The notes: a model not told the origin generated them from the letters alone. 30,920 nt of DNA from JAGHAJ01 sp964559865 [NCBI: uncultured Synergistota bacterium] (GCA_964559865.1 CAZLJD010000039.1:1-30920); one strand, 5' to 3'. Positions 7,925 through 16,642 are shown, counted from the stretch's first letter. Program-made: numbers and translations.

Positions 7925-9045
7925 TTTTCTTTATACACCTTCTCATATACCTCTAAGATTCGCCTATTCATTACATCCACGGAAAACTCTTCTCTTACAC
8001 GTTTCCTACCGTTCTCTCCATATACTCTTCTCAGTTCCGGATTCTCCAACAGCATAGACACAGCCTCAGCAAGCGCACTCACATCTCCCACAGGAACAAC
8101 GACACCCGTAACCCCATTTTTGTTTATGAATGTAACTCCTGTAGGAAGGTCCGTACTTACAACAGGTTTACCACATGCCATCGCCTCCAACTGTACTATA
8201 CCATAAGCCTCACTTTTTTCCACAGAAGGCAGCACAAAGACATCACACGCATGATAAAAATAAACTAATCTATCGTCCTTAACATCCGACAGAAAATGGA
8301 TCCTGTCTCTAATCCCCAGAGAATCCGCAAGCCTCTTATATTGCTCCTTTAACGGTCCATCACCGATTATCAACAAAGTAGCATCTATCTGCTGCATTGC
8401 TCTTATCAGTACATCTACCCCCTTATAATACACCAATCTCCCCACAAATAAAACTATCCTTTCTCCATATTTCTCTCTTATAGAGTCAACGATTGGACGC
8501 TCTCCATCAGATATAAGGAATCTATTAACATCTATCCCTATAGGTACTACAACACACTTCTCCCTAAATCTGGGTAAAAAACTTGAACTATTTATCACAG
8601 AAGGCGCCGGAACGATCACAACATCTGCTTTCTTCAGGAGAAGCAGAAGAAACCATCTATAAACCGCAAGAAACAACTTCTGCCTAACAATGTCACTGTA
8701 CCAGCTTACAACCACTTTATGCTTCTTTTTCTTACAAAGCAGAAGGTAAGAAATAACACCAAGCGGAAACGGGAGGTGAAAGTGCAACACATCTGCACCT
8801 TTAGTCATTTTGCAAAGATAAAGTGGAAATTTCAATGATACAGGCATTGATAACCACACCCATAAGGTAGGAGCCTCTACCAGAGCATAGCTACCCTCTG
8901 CACGGATATCCACACTCTTCTCACTCGCACAAACCAACACAGCCACATCCACATACTTGGATACCCCAACTGCTATATCTTTCACTACCCTCTCTATACC
9001 GCCAATATGAGGAGGAAAAAACTTATTTATCTCAAGAACTCTCAT
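7921..9045 (-). CDS. GT4 family glycosyltransferase
   Basis: 374 residues with the GT-B fold. The N-terminal acceptor domain opens INKFFPPHIGGIERVVKDI, with the Gly-Gly loop typical of GT4. The donor domain carries LFVGRLVYYKGVDVLIRA (about residue 200) and the E-x7-E region EKSEAYGIVQLEAMACGKP (about 290-310). It probably adds a sugar to a polyprenyl-linked oligosaccharide on the cytoplasmic face. ATG start two bases after the stop of the lipoprotein gene; the 3' end overlaps the TTG of the sugar-phosphate transferase. Donor and linkage unknown. Confidence 0.9.
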   Translation of the reverse strand: MRVLEINKFFPPHIGGIERVVKDIAVGVSKYVDVAVLVCASEKSVDIRAEGSYALVEAPTLWVWLSMPVSLKFPLYLCKMTKGADVLHFHLPFPLGVISYLLLCKKKKHKVVVSWYSDIVRQKLFLAVYRWFLLLLLKKADVVIVPAPSVINSSSFLPRFREKCVVVPIGIDVNRFLISDGERPIVDSIREKYGERIVLFVGRLVYYKGVDVLIRAMQQIDATLLIIGDGPLKEQYKRLADSLGIRDRIHFLSDVKDDRLVYFYHACDVFVLPSVEKSEAYGIVQLEAMACGKPVVSTDLPTGVTFINKNGVTGVVVPVGDVSALAEAVSMLLENPELRRVYGENGRKRVREEFSVDVMNRRILEVYEKVYKEN

Positions 9046-9047
9046 TA

Positions 9048-9722
9048 CTACTGAACATTATACTTTCGCTTTGCCTCTTGCACAGCATTATACCACACCT
9101 GCGCCATGAGTTGATAACCTTCTTCGTTTGGATGAAGTCCATCCCATATAAACAGGTCTTCTCTACCCTTCATCGCCTCAAATATATCTGCTAAAACTAT
9201 ATCTTCTTCCTGAGCAAGCTCCCTTATTCTTGCATTCCTTGTCTCGACATCCAGCTCCCACCACTTATGCATCCCAAACATCGGTGGGATCGTGCCTATT
9301 ATAGGTATGGTTGCATTTTCCTTGGCTTTCTCAACCATAAACCTCAGGTTATTTATCGTGGTATCCACATCCTTCGGAAAGTGTGTTGCATCATTAGAAC
9401 CCTCAAGTATGAGCACAAATCCCGGCTTATTATTGTGCAAAACAGACTCATACCTCTTTACACCCTGAGGCGTTATCTCTCCCCCCACTCCAGCATTAAC
9501 TACAACGGCTCCACCCCCAAGTAGCCTTTGTAACCTTATAGGGTATCCCCCAGATGGACCATAGGGACAGCCCTCTGTTATACTATCACCAAAGGCCAAA
9601 TACTTGTTAGGATCATTATCACCAAAATCCCATGTCTGGCTATTACCACCACAACCAGAAAGGATAAACATTATGAAACCAACCATTAACATTATACTCA
9701 GTATGCCTTTAGTCCTCCTCAT
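9048..9722 (-). CDS. SGNH/GDSL-family hydrolase lipoprotein
   Basis: 224 residues from the chosen ATG. A lipoprotein signal (MRRTKG, hydrophobic core, lipobox ILSGC with Cys24) predicts membrane anchoring outside the cytoplasm. All SGNH blocks are seen: FGDSITEG (nucleophile Ser47), VVNAGVGG (Gly), GSNDATHF (Asn) and WDGLHPNEEGY (Asp/His). Family members hydrolyse esters, often acetyl groups on polysaccharides, or lipids. A GTG 12 bases further upstream (9734) would add MERI, but its AGGAG is only one base away, whereas the ATG has usable spacing. Lying between two GT4 genes, it probably edits the O-acyl pattern of the exported glycan; the LbH acyltransferase at 19793-20530 could be its opposite partner. 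That pairing is inference. Confidence 0.87.
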   Translation of the reverse strand: MRRTKGILSIMLMVGFIMFILSGCGGNSQTWDFGDNDPNKYLAFGDSITEGCPYGPSGGYPIRLQRLLGGGAVVVNAGVGGEITPQGVKRYESVLHNNKPGFVLILEGSNDATHFPKDVDTTINNLRFMVEKAKENATIPIIGTIPPMFGMHKWWELDVETRNARIRELAQEEDIVLADIFEAMKGREDLFIWDGLHPNEEGYQLMAQVWYNAVQEAKRKYNVQ

Positions 9723-9736
9723 TATTCTTTCCACTC

Positions 9737-10870
9737 CTATCCATACAAGTCTTTAAATACATCCATAAGTTTCCTTGCGGACCTCTCCCATGTAAAACTT
9801 TTAGATACACTATAACCTCTCTCAGAAAGTCCCTTTGCTCTATCTTTGTCGCCAAGTATTCCCATCACCGCCACGGCAAGATCATCAACAGAATTAGGGT
9901 CTATCAGGACCCCTGCATCTCCAACTATCTCTGGTAGACTCGAAGAGTCTGATACCACTACTGGAACCTTACATGCCATAGCTTCCAGTACAGGTATCCC
10001 AAAACCCTCGTAAAAGGATGGATACACGAACACTTCTGCACCATTGTACAGGTAAACGAGCTCCTCATCACTAACAAACCCTGTAAAGCGTACTTTATCT
10101 TTCACACGGAGATCTTCCACCTTTTTGAACACATCTTCATAGAGCCATCCCATTGGCCCAGCAATCACCAGATAAACATTGTCAAAGTCCTTTTCAATCT
10201 TTTTAAATGCCCTTAGCAGTGTCCCGATATTCTTTCTCGGTTCTATTGCCCCCACAAACAACAAATACCTTTCAGGATAGTGTCTTCTCCTCAGATATTC
10301 CCTAACTTCCTCCAGTTTTAGGGGTCTAAAGCGCTCATCAACAGCATTATAAATCACCTTTATCTTCTCCCCAGGTATCCCTACATACTTTGCCACCTCC
10401 CTCTTCCCATACTCACTCACCGTGAGAATAACATCAGACATTCCTACTCTATTCAAGAAATTCTTCTCCATAAACTCCACTCTTTCCTTGGGGTGCCACT
10501 GGGGGTAAAGCATAAAAGAAAGGTCGTGAATGGTAGTCACTATTTTAGATGCCGGAAAGTCCATTGGCACAAAGTTAGGTTCATGGTAAACATCAAAATG
10601 TCTAAACAAAGAAGATACCTTTGTCCAAGTAGCCTTTGCCTTTCTCGCACCCCTTGCAACAATACCTCTCTTATGAACCATCCTTCCTCGAAGACTTGCC
10701 ATCAAAGGAGAGGCCTGAACTTTCAATTCTTTACTATAATAGTAGTCGTAGAAGAATGTGTACTCCACTTCGGGAAATAACTCCATCATCTCTCGGTACA
10801 GACTCAGCGTATACCTTCCTATACCTGTAGGTAAAGTAACAAGCGAAGTAGCATTAACTAAAATCTTCAT
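9737..10870 (-). CDS. GT4 family glycosyltransferase
   Basis: 377 residues, GT-B fold. The N-terminal region carries LPTGIGRYTLSLYREM, a loop typical of mannosyl/rhamnosyl-type GT4 enzymes. The middle has HDLSFMLYPQWHPKERVEFM, and the donor domain has LFVGAIEPRKNIGTLLRAF and YPSFYEGFGIPVLEAMACK with the E-x7-E pair. ATG start overlapping the upstream TGA by four bases (ATGA), with a GGGGATGAG ribosome site in the end of the GT2 gene. Its architecture resembles the GT4 at 18675-19793 (both have a P-x-KN segment and YEGFG/YEGYG), so the two may use similar donors. Confidence 0.9.
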   Translation of the reverse strand: MKILVNATSLVTLPTGIGRYTLSLYREMMELFPEVEYTFFYDYYYSKELKVQASPLMASLRGRMVHKRGIVARGARKAKATWTKVSSLFRHFDVYHEPNFVPMDFPASKIVTTIHDLSFMLYPQWHPKERVEFMEKNFLNRVGMSDVILTVSEYGKREVAKYVGIPGEKIKVIYNAVDERFRPLKLEEVREYLRRRHYPERYLLFVGAIEPRKNIGTLLRAFKKIEKDFDNVYLVIAGPMGWLYEDVFKKVEDLRVKDKVRFTGFVSDEELVYLYNGAEVFVYPSFYEGFGIPVLEAMACKVPVVVSDSSSLPEIVGDAGVLIDPNSVDDLAVAVMGILGDKDRAKGLSERGYSVSKSFTWERSARKLMDVFKDLYG

Positions 10871-11829
10871 CTCTCATCCCCAAAGTTGATCATCTCTTTT
10901 ATGCTGTAAACATTCTTTCCTTGAGACTCGTAATAAGTTCTTATCATTATTTCACCCAACAACCCTATACCAAGAAGCTGAACACCAACTATCAAAAGCA
11001 TAACAGAGATAAGCAAGGAAGGCTTATTGCTTAAAGGCACACCATAAACCATCCTTTCAAAAACAAGGTATGCTATGTATATAGTCCCAAAAGTTGAGAA
11101 AGATATCCCCAGAAGACCAAAAAGCTGGTTTGGTCTCGATGAATAAGACAGAAGAAATTTTACCGTCAGGAGATCCAATATCACCTTTACGGTTCTAAAG
11201 ATACTATACTTGGACTTTCCAAACTTTCTGGGATGGTGTTTTACCGGCACTTCTACAACAGAAGCCCCCACTCCCTTAGCAAGGGCAGGTATAAATCTGT
11301 GGAGTTCTCCATAAAGCCTAACTTCCTTTATGACATCGGAACGGTAAGCCTTCAGCGTACATCCATAGTCATGTAATCTTACACCGGTAACCTTAGATAT
11401 TATCCAATTAGCTATAAAAGATGGCAACTTTCTCGAAAGCCAAGGATCTTTTCTCTCTTTCCTCCATCCACTTACTATATCATAACCTTCATTAATCTTA
11501 CTCAACAGGAGAGGTATATCTTCCGGATCATTTTGGAGATCTCCATCCATAGTCACGATAACCCTTCCCTTTGCGTAAGAGAAACCAGCAGCCATGGCTG
11601 CCGTTTGGCCAAAGTTCTTTCTAAAGCGTATAATTTTCAGTCGTGGTTCCTGCTTTGCAATAGTGCAGAGCACCTCAAAAGTCTTGTCTGTACTACCATC
11701 ATCTACAACTATAACTTCATACTCAACACCCAGCTTTTGCATAACAGAGAAAGTCCTTTCCAACAAAATTCCTATATTTTCCTCTTCATTCAGTACAGGT
11801 ATCACTATAGAAATATCAAGCATACTCAT
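10867..11829 (-). CDS. Membrane GT2 glycosyltransferase (DPM1/GtrB/ArnC type)
   Basis: 320 residues. A GT-A domain (1-225) has VIPVLNEEENIGILLER, VVDDGSTDKTFEV and the metal-binding segment DGDLQNDPEDIP. Two C-terminal transmembrane helices (about 235-260 and 265-295) and the tail LLGEIMIRTYYESQGK mark the polyprenyl-phosphate glycosyltransferase subfamily. It probably makes polyprenyl-phosphate-sugar for use by a GT-C enzyme outside the membrane. It starts at ATG inside TAATG, sharing one base with the stop of the discoidin-bearing GT-C gene, which supports joint expression with it. Confidence 0.9.
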   Translation of the reverse strand: MSMLDISIVIPVLNEEENIGILLERTFSVMQKLGVEYEVIVVDDGSTDKTFEVLCTIAKQEPRLKIIRFRKNFGQTAAMAAGFSYAKGRVIVTMDGDLQNDPEDIPLLLSKINEGYDIVSGWRKERKDPWLSRKLPSFIANWIISKVTGVRLHDYGCTLKAYRSDVIKEVRLYGELHRFIPALAKGVGASVVEVPVKHHPRKFGKSKYSIFRTVKVILDLLTVKFLLSYSSRPNQLFGLLGISFSTFGTIYIAYLVFERMVYGVPLSNKPSLLISVMLLIVGVQLLGIGLLGEIMIRTYYESQGKNVYSIKEMINFGDER

Positions 11830-14516
11830 TATTCCCCTTTCACCACCACAATCGCTCCTGCAGGCAACTTACGGTACAATCCGATCCTCCAGAACTTATA
11901 CATCTTGGGAGACAAAACAACATAAGACCCACTTTTACCATCCCTAAAAGCCGTAAACATAAATCCGTTTATCCAGTAAAGCTTTGAAGGGAGAAACGCC
12001 ACCTTTTCCCATCTCTTTCCATCCTCGGAACCTTCTATACCAGATATCTGAGGAAGAGCTCCTCTACTACCCTTTATTGAAATAATTTTAGCACGGATTT
12101 TCTTGCTAAACCACACCAAATATCTATCACCATTGATTACCTTTACACCTAAATACTTTATGCTTCTAAGTTCCCGTTCCCTCTTTAGTTTAAAAGCTGA
12201 GGTTGTGAAAAGTGTATACCACCCAAACACATTTTTGCTGTACTTTATACCCCAACTATTAAGCAGACTATCCATCACACCTGCATCCCCACTCCTCACG
12301 AGAAACCCCACTTTGGTATCCAAACGTCTCCACCTGTAACTCTCATACTCCACATAAAATGCATGCTTCTTTCCAGAATACAATATATTGTTGCCATAGC
12401 ACAAAGACAAAATGTGCGTATGGAGAGCCCCAAAAGACGCCGTAAAAAAATCACCAAAGAATACCTTTACTCCATGCCTTTTGAGGTATGAAATCACTCT
12501 CCTCCTCTCTGCAACAAGTTTCTCTCCATCACCCACACTCCCCACCCTTTTATAAACGAATACCTCAGGTATAGACCAATCAAAACGTTTATCTCCACTT
12601 ATATAAACAAATTTAATGTATCTTGCCTTACGGCTCGGAAAGACTACATCTGCCATCCCATAGGGCTTATAGTAAAGATGTCTACCCATCATAGAGTAAA
12701 AGCCAACCAATCTCCTATTAACTTTTCTCCACTGCAGTGCATCTACTGAAGTGTACAACCTCATAATCCGAGGTATATCTGATCTAAAGTCAACTGGCAA
12801 GACAAATCTAATCATTCCAATGTCCTCTTCCCTACCCATGTCAAGAACAAAATAGCTTCCCCTTTTTACAGGAAAAACCTCTTTCCACCTACTGTAGATG
12901 TTACCATCAAATGCCATATAGGGCACATACTTGCCAGAAGCCATCCCTCTCCACATAGATCTATCAACCGCCACAAAATTGCAGTTATAAGCACTAAAGT
13001 CATAGTAAACGGTATAACCATCAACATATGCCCTTTTCGAAGGTGGTACTCCAACGCTGCTCAGCAACTTCCTAAAATTCTCGTACCAGTAACCACCCCT
13101 AAACACATATGCACTATTTGGCATGCTATCAACCATCTTAACATACTTAGGATATCTTCCCCACTGTGTAGCAAACACAACTTTCTCGTTAGCCCTAAAA
13201 GTCAACTTCAAACCCAACCAATAATTAGGCGCATACGCACCACGGATACCCTTATTTAGAAGAAATCGAAACAACCCATTTTCCGCTCTCACCTTAGCCT
13301 CATAGCATTTTATCCTTTTAGTTAGAGGAAAGATGTCTGGATAGGCTGAATGGAAGCTACTAAATACGAAAAGGAGTAAAATAGAGACAGAAAGTACACC
13401 TGATACTCTACTAAGTTTCCAAGAAAAGTAGGCTATAATAACCGGTACAACAGAAAACACGGGTATAAGATGACGAGGAAAACGATCCTCACCCCATCCA
13501 CTACTTACATAAACAAGTGTAACAACAGTGATAAACAGTGCAACTAACCTCTTCCCGTTCACCTCATCGTTAGACTGCTGCCAACCTGCCTTGAAGCTTT
13601 CAAGCATCCAAACCACAGCAATTATAAAAAATACGAACAGCACTTTGGACAAAAAGGGAATCTGCGAAGCCGTCGTAGGCCATTTATACAATCCAAGCAA
13701 AATTGGAATTTGAAATCCCCACATGTTGAGAAAACTCCTCCAATAGTGTGGAGACCCCTCATGAAGCAAGAAGCCAAGCATGTGAAAGTGCCTCTCATAA
13801 TGCCACCACCAGAACGGAAAGCTACCAACAAAGAACATTATCACCGCTACCAGCATATATCTCGTAAGTAGAAACTTCTTACTGTAAAGCAGTAAAAGTA
13901 TGATTCCTGTTAAAATATAATACACACTCATGGGATGAAGCCACCACATTATGCCTCCCAGAAACCCAATTGCCAAACCGTAAAGCAGTGGTTTCCTCTT
14001 CCAGCCATCTCTGTAAAACAAGTCATAAAGCAACCACAAAAACAATGTCCCCAGTATAAGGAGCTCTATGTATGCACCCCGTGCAAGCACATAATGGTAT
14101 TCAAGATAAAAGGGAGCAACAACGACATACAGCAGAGTAGCCAAACCCACCCAATTTCCGAAGATACTCCTTGCAAATCCGTAAATTACGAGGAAATATA
14201 CCATAGAAAGTTCTGCAATACTCATATCCAAAACGAATGTTGACATACCAAACAATTTAAAGTTCAAAGCAACCCAAAATGCTTCTAAACTCCCAAGGTA
14301 GGGTTGCCCATAGTAAAATATAGGTAGCTCCCCCTGAAGGATATGCTTAGCCATTAATCCCACTACTGCCTGATCCGAATCAAGACCAGGTGTCAGAAGA
14401 TAAAGATATCTAAGATAAGCACCCAATCCCAAGATCAACAGAACTATCAACCACTCATATTTCAGCTTCTTGATATCAGGTACACCCCCCCACAAATCAT
14501 GGCAATACCAAACCAT
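11829..14516 (-). CDS. Large GT-C membrane glycosyltransferase (PMT/ArnT-like) with C-terminal discoidin (F5/8C-like) region
   Basis: About 895 residues. The N-terminal half is a polytopic GT-C domain: the first loop has an acidic TPGLDSDQAVVGL segment, followed by YYGQPYLGSLEAFW and about 10 further helices. Such enzymes use polyprenyl-phosphate sugars on the outer membrane face. The C-terminal half is soluble. Around residues 520-660 it matches the discoidin pattern (MAFDGNIYSRW, FVLDMGREEDIGMIRFVL, LYTSVDALQWRKV, ARYIKFVYISGD). A second, shorter copy (GSEDGKRWEKVAF, YKFWRIGLYRK) ends the protein. Discoidin domains bind carbohydrate, so it may hold the acceptor glycan. The start is uncertain: ATG at 14516 is used here, but ATG 14552 and TTG 14450 are also in frame and none has a good ribosome site. 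The 5' end overlaps the SMR gene across a G7 run. Confidence 0.85.
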   Translation of the reverse strand: MVWYCHDLWGGVPDIKKLKYEWLIVLLILGLGAYLRYLYLLTPGLDSDQAVVGLMAKHILQGELPIFYYGQPYLGSLEAFWVALNFKLFGMSTFVLDMSIAELSMVYFLVIYGFARSIFGNWVGLATLLYVVVAPFYLEYHYVLARGAYIELLILGTLFLWLLYDLFYRDGWKRKPLLYGLAIGFLGGIMWWLHPMSVYYILTGIILLLLYSKKFLLTRYMLVAVIMFFVGSFPFWWWHYERHFHMLGFLLHEGSPHYWRSFLNMWGFQIPILLGLYKWPTTASQIPFLSKVLFVFFIIAVVWMLESFKAGWQQSNDEVNGKRLVALFITVVTLVYVSSGWGEDRFPRHLIPVFSVVPVIIAYFSWKLSRVSGVLSVSILLLFVFSSFHSAYPDIFPLTKRIKCYEAKVRAENGLFRFLLNKGIRGAYAPNYWLGLKLTFRANEKVVFATQWGRYPKYVKMVDSMPNSAYVFRGGYWYENFRKLLSSVGVPPSKRAYVDGYTVYYDFSAYNCNFVAVDRSMWRGMASGKYVPYMAFDGNIYSRWKEVFPVKRGSYFVLDMGREEDIGMIRFVLPVDFRSDIPRIMRLYTSVDALQWRKVNRRLVGFYSMMGRHLYYKPYGMADVVFPSRKARYIKFVYISGDKRFDWSIPEVFVYKRVGSVGDGEKLVAERRRVISYLKRHGVKVFFGDFFTASFGALHTHILSLCYGNNILYSGKKHAFYVEYESYRWRRLDTKVGFLVRSGDAGVMDSLLNSWGIKYSKNVFGWYTLFTTSAFKLKRERELRSIKYLGVKVINGDRYLVWFSKKIRAKIISIKGSRGALPQISGIEGSEDGKRWEKVAFLPSKLYWINGFMFTAFRDGKSGSYVVLSPKMYKFWRIGLYRKLPAGAIVVVKGE

Positions 14517-14836
14517 CTTAAAACAGACAGATTTTCCTTGAAGAATATCCATGAAAATATAGCCACCAAAACATAACCTATACTGACCATTGGGTATGCA
14601 TAACTAAGTTCCACCTTAGAGAGTATCATCAACCATATAAGGGAGCTTATACCTATGAGAAAAAAGCCAGAAAACACATATACATTTGAAAATATATACA
14701 TAAAAGAGTACAATAGTCCCATTATCCCTTTTGAATAAAGATTCACATCGTTTATCATGAGCATCCCTTTCTTGAGCAGCAGTTCTCCTGCAGAAAGTAA
14801 AAGTACAGATATAAATATCATCAACAATGGATTCAT
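14462..14836 (-). CDS. Small SMR/EamA-type transporter, possible polyprenyl-phosphate-sugar flippase subunit (ArnE/ArnF-like)
   Basis: 124 residues, four hydrophobic helices. It begins MNPLLMIFISVLLLSAGE with KKG after helix 1, has YAYPMVSIGYVLVAIFSW in helix 3 and ends GGVYLISRS, the normal shape of small multidrug-resistance-fold proteins. The ATG at 14836 is preferred because GGGGAG sits 8 bases upstream and the frame then opens directly into helix 1. ATGs at 14857 and 14842 are also in frame. In the arn system ArnE/F flip aminoarabinose-phosphate-undecaprenol. Here the gene sits between a DPM1-like GT2 and a GT-C enzyme, exactly the make/flip/use order. That role is inference from context. 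It overlaps the next gene, with a seven-G run near its 3' end. Confidence 0.8.
   Translation of the reverse strand: MNPLLMIFISVLLLSAGELLLKKGMLMINDVNLYSKGIMGLLYSFMYIFSNVYVFSGFFLIGISSLIWLMILSKVELSYAYPMVSIGYVLVAIFSWIFFKENLSVLRWFGIAMICGGVYLISRS
14485..14491 (-). other. G7 homopolymer in the overlap of the SMR and GT-C genes (possible slippage site)
   Basis: The minus strand reads TGT GGGGGGG TG in this overlap. In the SMR frame it encodes Cys-Gly-Gly-Val shortly before the stop at 14464-14462. A one-base backward slip on the run moves the ribosome or polymerase product into the GT-C frame, continuing Gly-Val-Pro-Asp-Ile-Lys into its first helix, and would give an SMR-GT-C fusion. The run is seen directly; slippage is a hypothesis. 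Confidence 0.4.
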
Positions 14837-14841
14837 TAGCA

Positions 14842-15561
14842 TTACTCCCCTTTCCATCCTCTTATTCTCAATTTCAATACTGCCAATGTATAACTCAAAA
14901 GATACTTGGCAAAATTTGTCTTACTTTCACCACCCATTCTGAATCTATATACAACGGGGACTTCTATCATAGAAAGCTGCTTTCTGTGAGCGTAGTACAA
15001 AAGTCTTATGCAGTAATCTCCGTATCCATAGAATATTTTGTCCATATCAAAATCTTCCAGTACCTTTCTATCTATTACCAAGAATCCACTCAAGTTATCA
15101 TTTGTGCGCATCCAGAGAACAAATTTTATAAAATTATTAAACAGATAACTCCCCACAAATCTGAATTTGGATGTATCCATCCCCCCTCCAAATACATACC
15201 TTGAACCTATTACTACATCGAAGAATCTGGAAAATTCCAACATCATTGGTAAATATTCAGGACTATGATTAAAGTCTGTATCCATCACTACAATCTTCTC
15301 CCCATTTGATTCCTCTATCCCCCTCCTTATAGCACTCGCAAGCCCTCTTTCCCTCACCCTTTTTATGACATTTACACTCTGATCTCCCTCAAATGCCTTC
15401 AAAACGGTCTCTGCTGTCCCATCTGGACTGTTATCGTCTACAACCCAGAAATCCATATCGTAGGCACAGAGCACCTTTTTTATCTCTCTAATGAGAGAAA
15501 CCACACTTTCCCTTTCATTATAAGTAGGTAAAACTACAGATACAGCTCTTCTACTATCCAT
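14842..15561 (-). CDS. GT2 glycosyltransferase, DPM1-like polyprenyl-phosphate sugar synthase
   Basis: 239 residues, GT-A fold without obvious transmembrane helices. Signatures: VVLPTYNERESVVSLI, WVVDDNSPDGTAETV (the DDNSPDGT of dolichyl-phosphate mannose synthases) and VMDTDFNHSPEYLP for metal/donor binding. It ends in a basic SKTNFAKYLL-type segment. Likely reaction: nucleotide sugar plus polyprenyl phosphate to polyprenyl-phosphate sugar on the cytoplasmic face. The start ATG overlaps the aminotransferase stop by 8 bases. The next two genes are a small flippase-like transporter and a GT-C enzyme, so the three probably form one glycosylation module. Sugar unknown; the aminotransferase product is one candidate. 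Confidence 0.88.
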   Translation of the reverse strand: MDSRRAVSVVLPTYNERESVVSLIREIKKVLCAYDMDFWVVDDNSPDGTAETVLKAFEGDQSVNVIKRVRERGLASAIRRGIEESNGEKIVVMDTDFNHSPEYLPMMLEFSRFFDVVIGSRYVFGGGMDTSKFRFVGSYLFNNFIKFVLWMRTNDNLSGFLVIDRKVLEDFDMDKIFYGYGDYCIRLLYYAHRKQLSMIEVPVVYRFRMGGESKTNFAKYLLSYTLAVLKLRIRGWKGE

Positions 15562-16642
15562 ACCTCTTTATTACTCCTACTACCTTTCTAATATCATCCT
15601 TACTAAGCTTCGGCGACGAGGGTAGGTTTATACCACAAGCTGAGAGCCTCTCAGCTACGGGATACGTTTCACCCTTAAAGTATGGCGGCATAGTATGTAT
15701 AGGGTAGAAGAAAGGTCTACTATCTATGCCACTCTCTGCCAGCTCTTTCATAAGCTCATCTCTACTTATCTTGTAAGGGGATTCTACAAGTATGCTATAC
15801 ATCCAATACACATTCTTCGACCACCCTTCCTCGGGTGGTAGGCGTATGCCTTCTATACCACCAAGCAGATGATTATACTCTGCAGCTATCTCCCTCTTTA
15901 TCCTTATTATCTCCTCAATTTTTCGCAACTGAGCAACCCCCACGGCAGCCTGCAAGTTGGTAATACGGTAGTTAAATCCCACTTCCGGAAACCAATATCT
16001 CTTTACAGGAGACATCCCGTGATCACGTAGCAACCTTGCTCTTTTAGCTATCATATCATCATTTGTAACCAACATACCTCCTTCACCAGTAGTTATGATC
16101 TTATTACCATAAAAACTAAAACAACCAATATCTCCTATCCCACCCACTCTCTTTCCATTGTACTCTGCGCCATGTGCCTCAGCCGCATCCTCTATTACAT
16201 AAACACCATGTTTCCTCCCCAATTCCAGCACAGGATCCATATCCACAGGATGTCCATACAGGTGAACTACAATTATAGCTTTTGTCTTTGAAGTGATTTT
16301 CTGCTCTATGCTCTTTGGATCTACATTCCATGTAGATGTTTCAGAATCAGCAAACACAACATCCGCACCTGTATAACGTACAGCATTTGCCGTAGCAACA
16401 AATGTAAGAGTCGGGACAATAACTTCATCTCCCGGACCAACCCCTATAGAGGAAAGAGCAAGGTGCAAAGCCGTTGTGCCATTAGATACAGCTATTCCAT
16501 GTTTGACACCACAGTAGCTTGCAAAACCCTCCTCAAATTCCAGCACGAACTTACCAAGCGACGAGATCCATCCACTCTTCACCGCTTCAACCACGTTCTT
16601 TAATTCTTCTTCACCCAAAAGCGGCTCATACACAGGAATCAT
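15554..16642 (-). CDS. DegT/DnrJ/EryC1/StrS aminotransferase, perosamine-synthase-like
   Basis: 362 residues, full length for the family. It is a PLP enzyme that aminates a nucleotide 4-keto-6-deoxy sugar. The cofactor Lys181 lies in FSFYGNKIITTGEGG. Other matches are SNGTTALHLALSSIG (phosphate binding), VVHLYGHPVDMDP, VIEDAAEAHGAEY and RYWFPEVGFNYRITNLQAA. From memory, these last stretches and FFYPIHTMPPYF are closest to GDP-perosamine synthases (Per/RfbE), so a 4-amino-4,6-dideoxyhexose is the likely product. The 4,6-dehydratase supplying the substrate is not clearly in the window; the CapD-type gene at 30570-30920 acts on UDP sugars. ATG start directly after a TAG, with GGAGGTAG just upstream. 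Confidence 0.9.
   Translation of the reverse strand: MIPVYEPLLGEEELKNVVEAVKSGWISSLGKFVLEFEEGFASYCGVKHGIAVSNGTTALHLALSSIGVGPGDEVIVPTLTFVATANAVRYTGADVVFADSETSTWNVDPKSIEQKITSKTKAIIVVHLYGHPVDMDPVLELGRKHGVYVIEDAAEAHGAEYNGKRVGGIGDIGCFSFYGNKIITTGEGGMLVTNDDMIAKRARLLRDHGMSPVKRYWFPEVGFNYRITNLQAAVGVAQLRKIEEIIRIKREIAAEYNHLLGGIEGIRLPPEEGWSKNVYWMYSILVESPYKISRDELMKELAESGIDSRPFFYPIHTMPPYFKGETYPVAERLSACGINLPSSPKLSKDDIRKVVGVIKRYG

Noticed and set aside
14517-14552. N-terminal extension of the large GT-C gene up to ATG 14552.
   Set aside because: It overlaps the SMR gene by 91 bases, has no ribosome site, and the added residues do not resemble a GT-C N-terminus.
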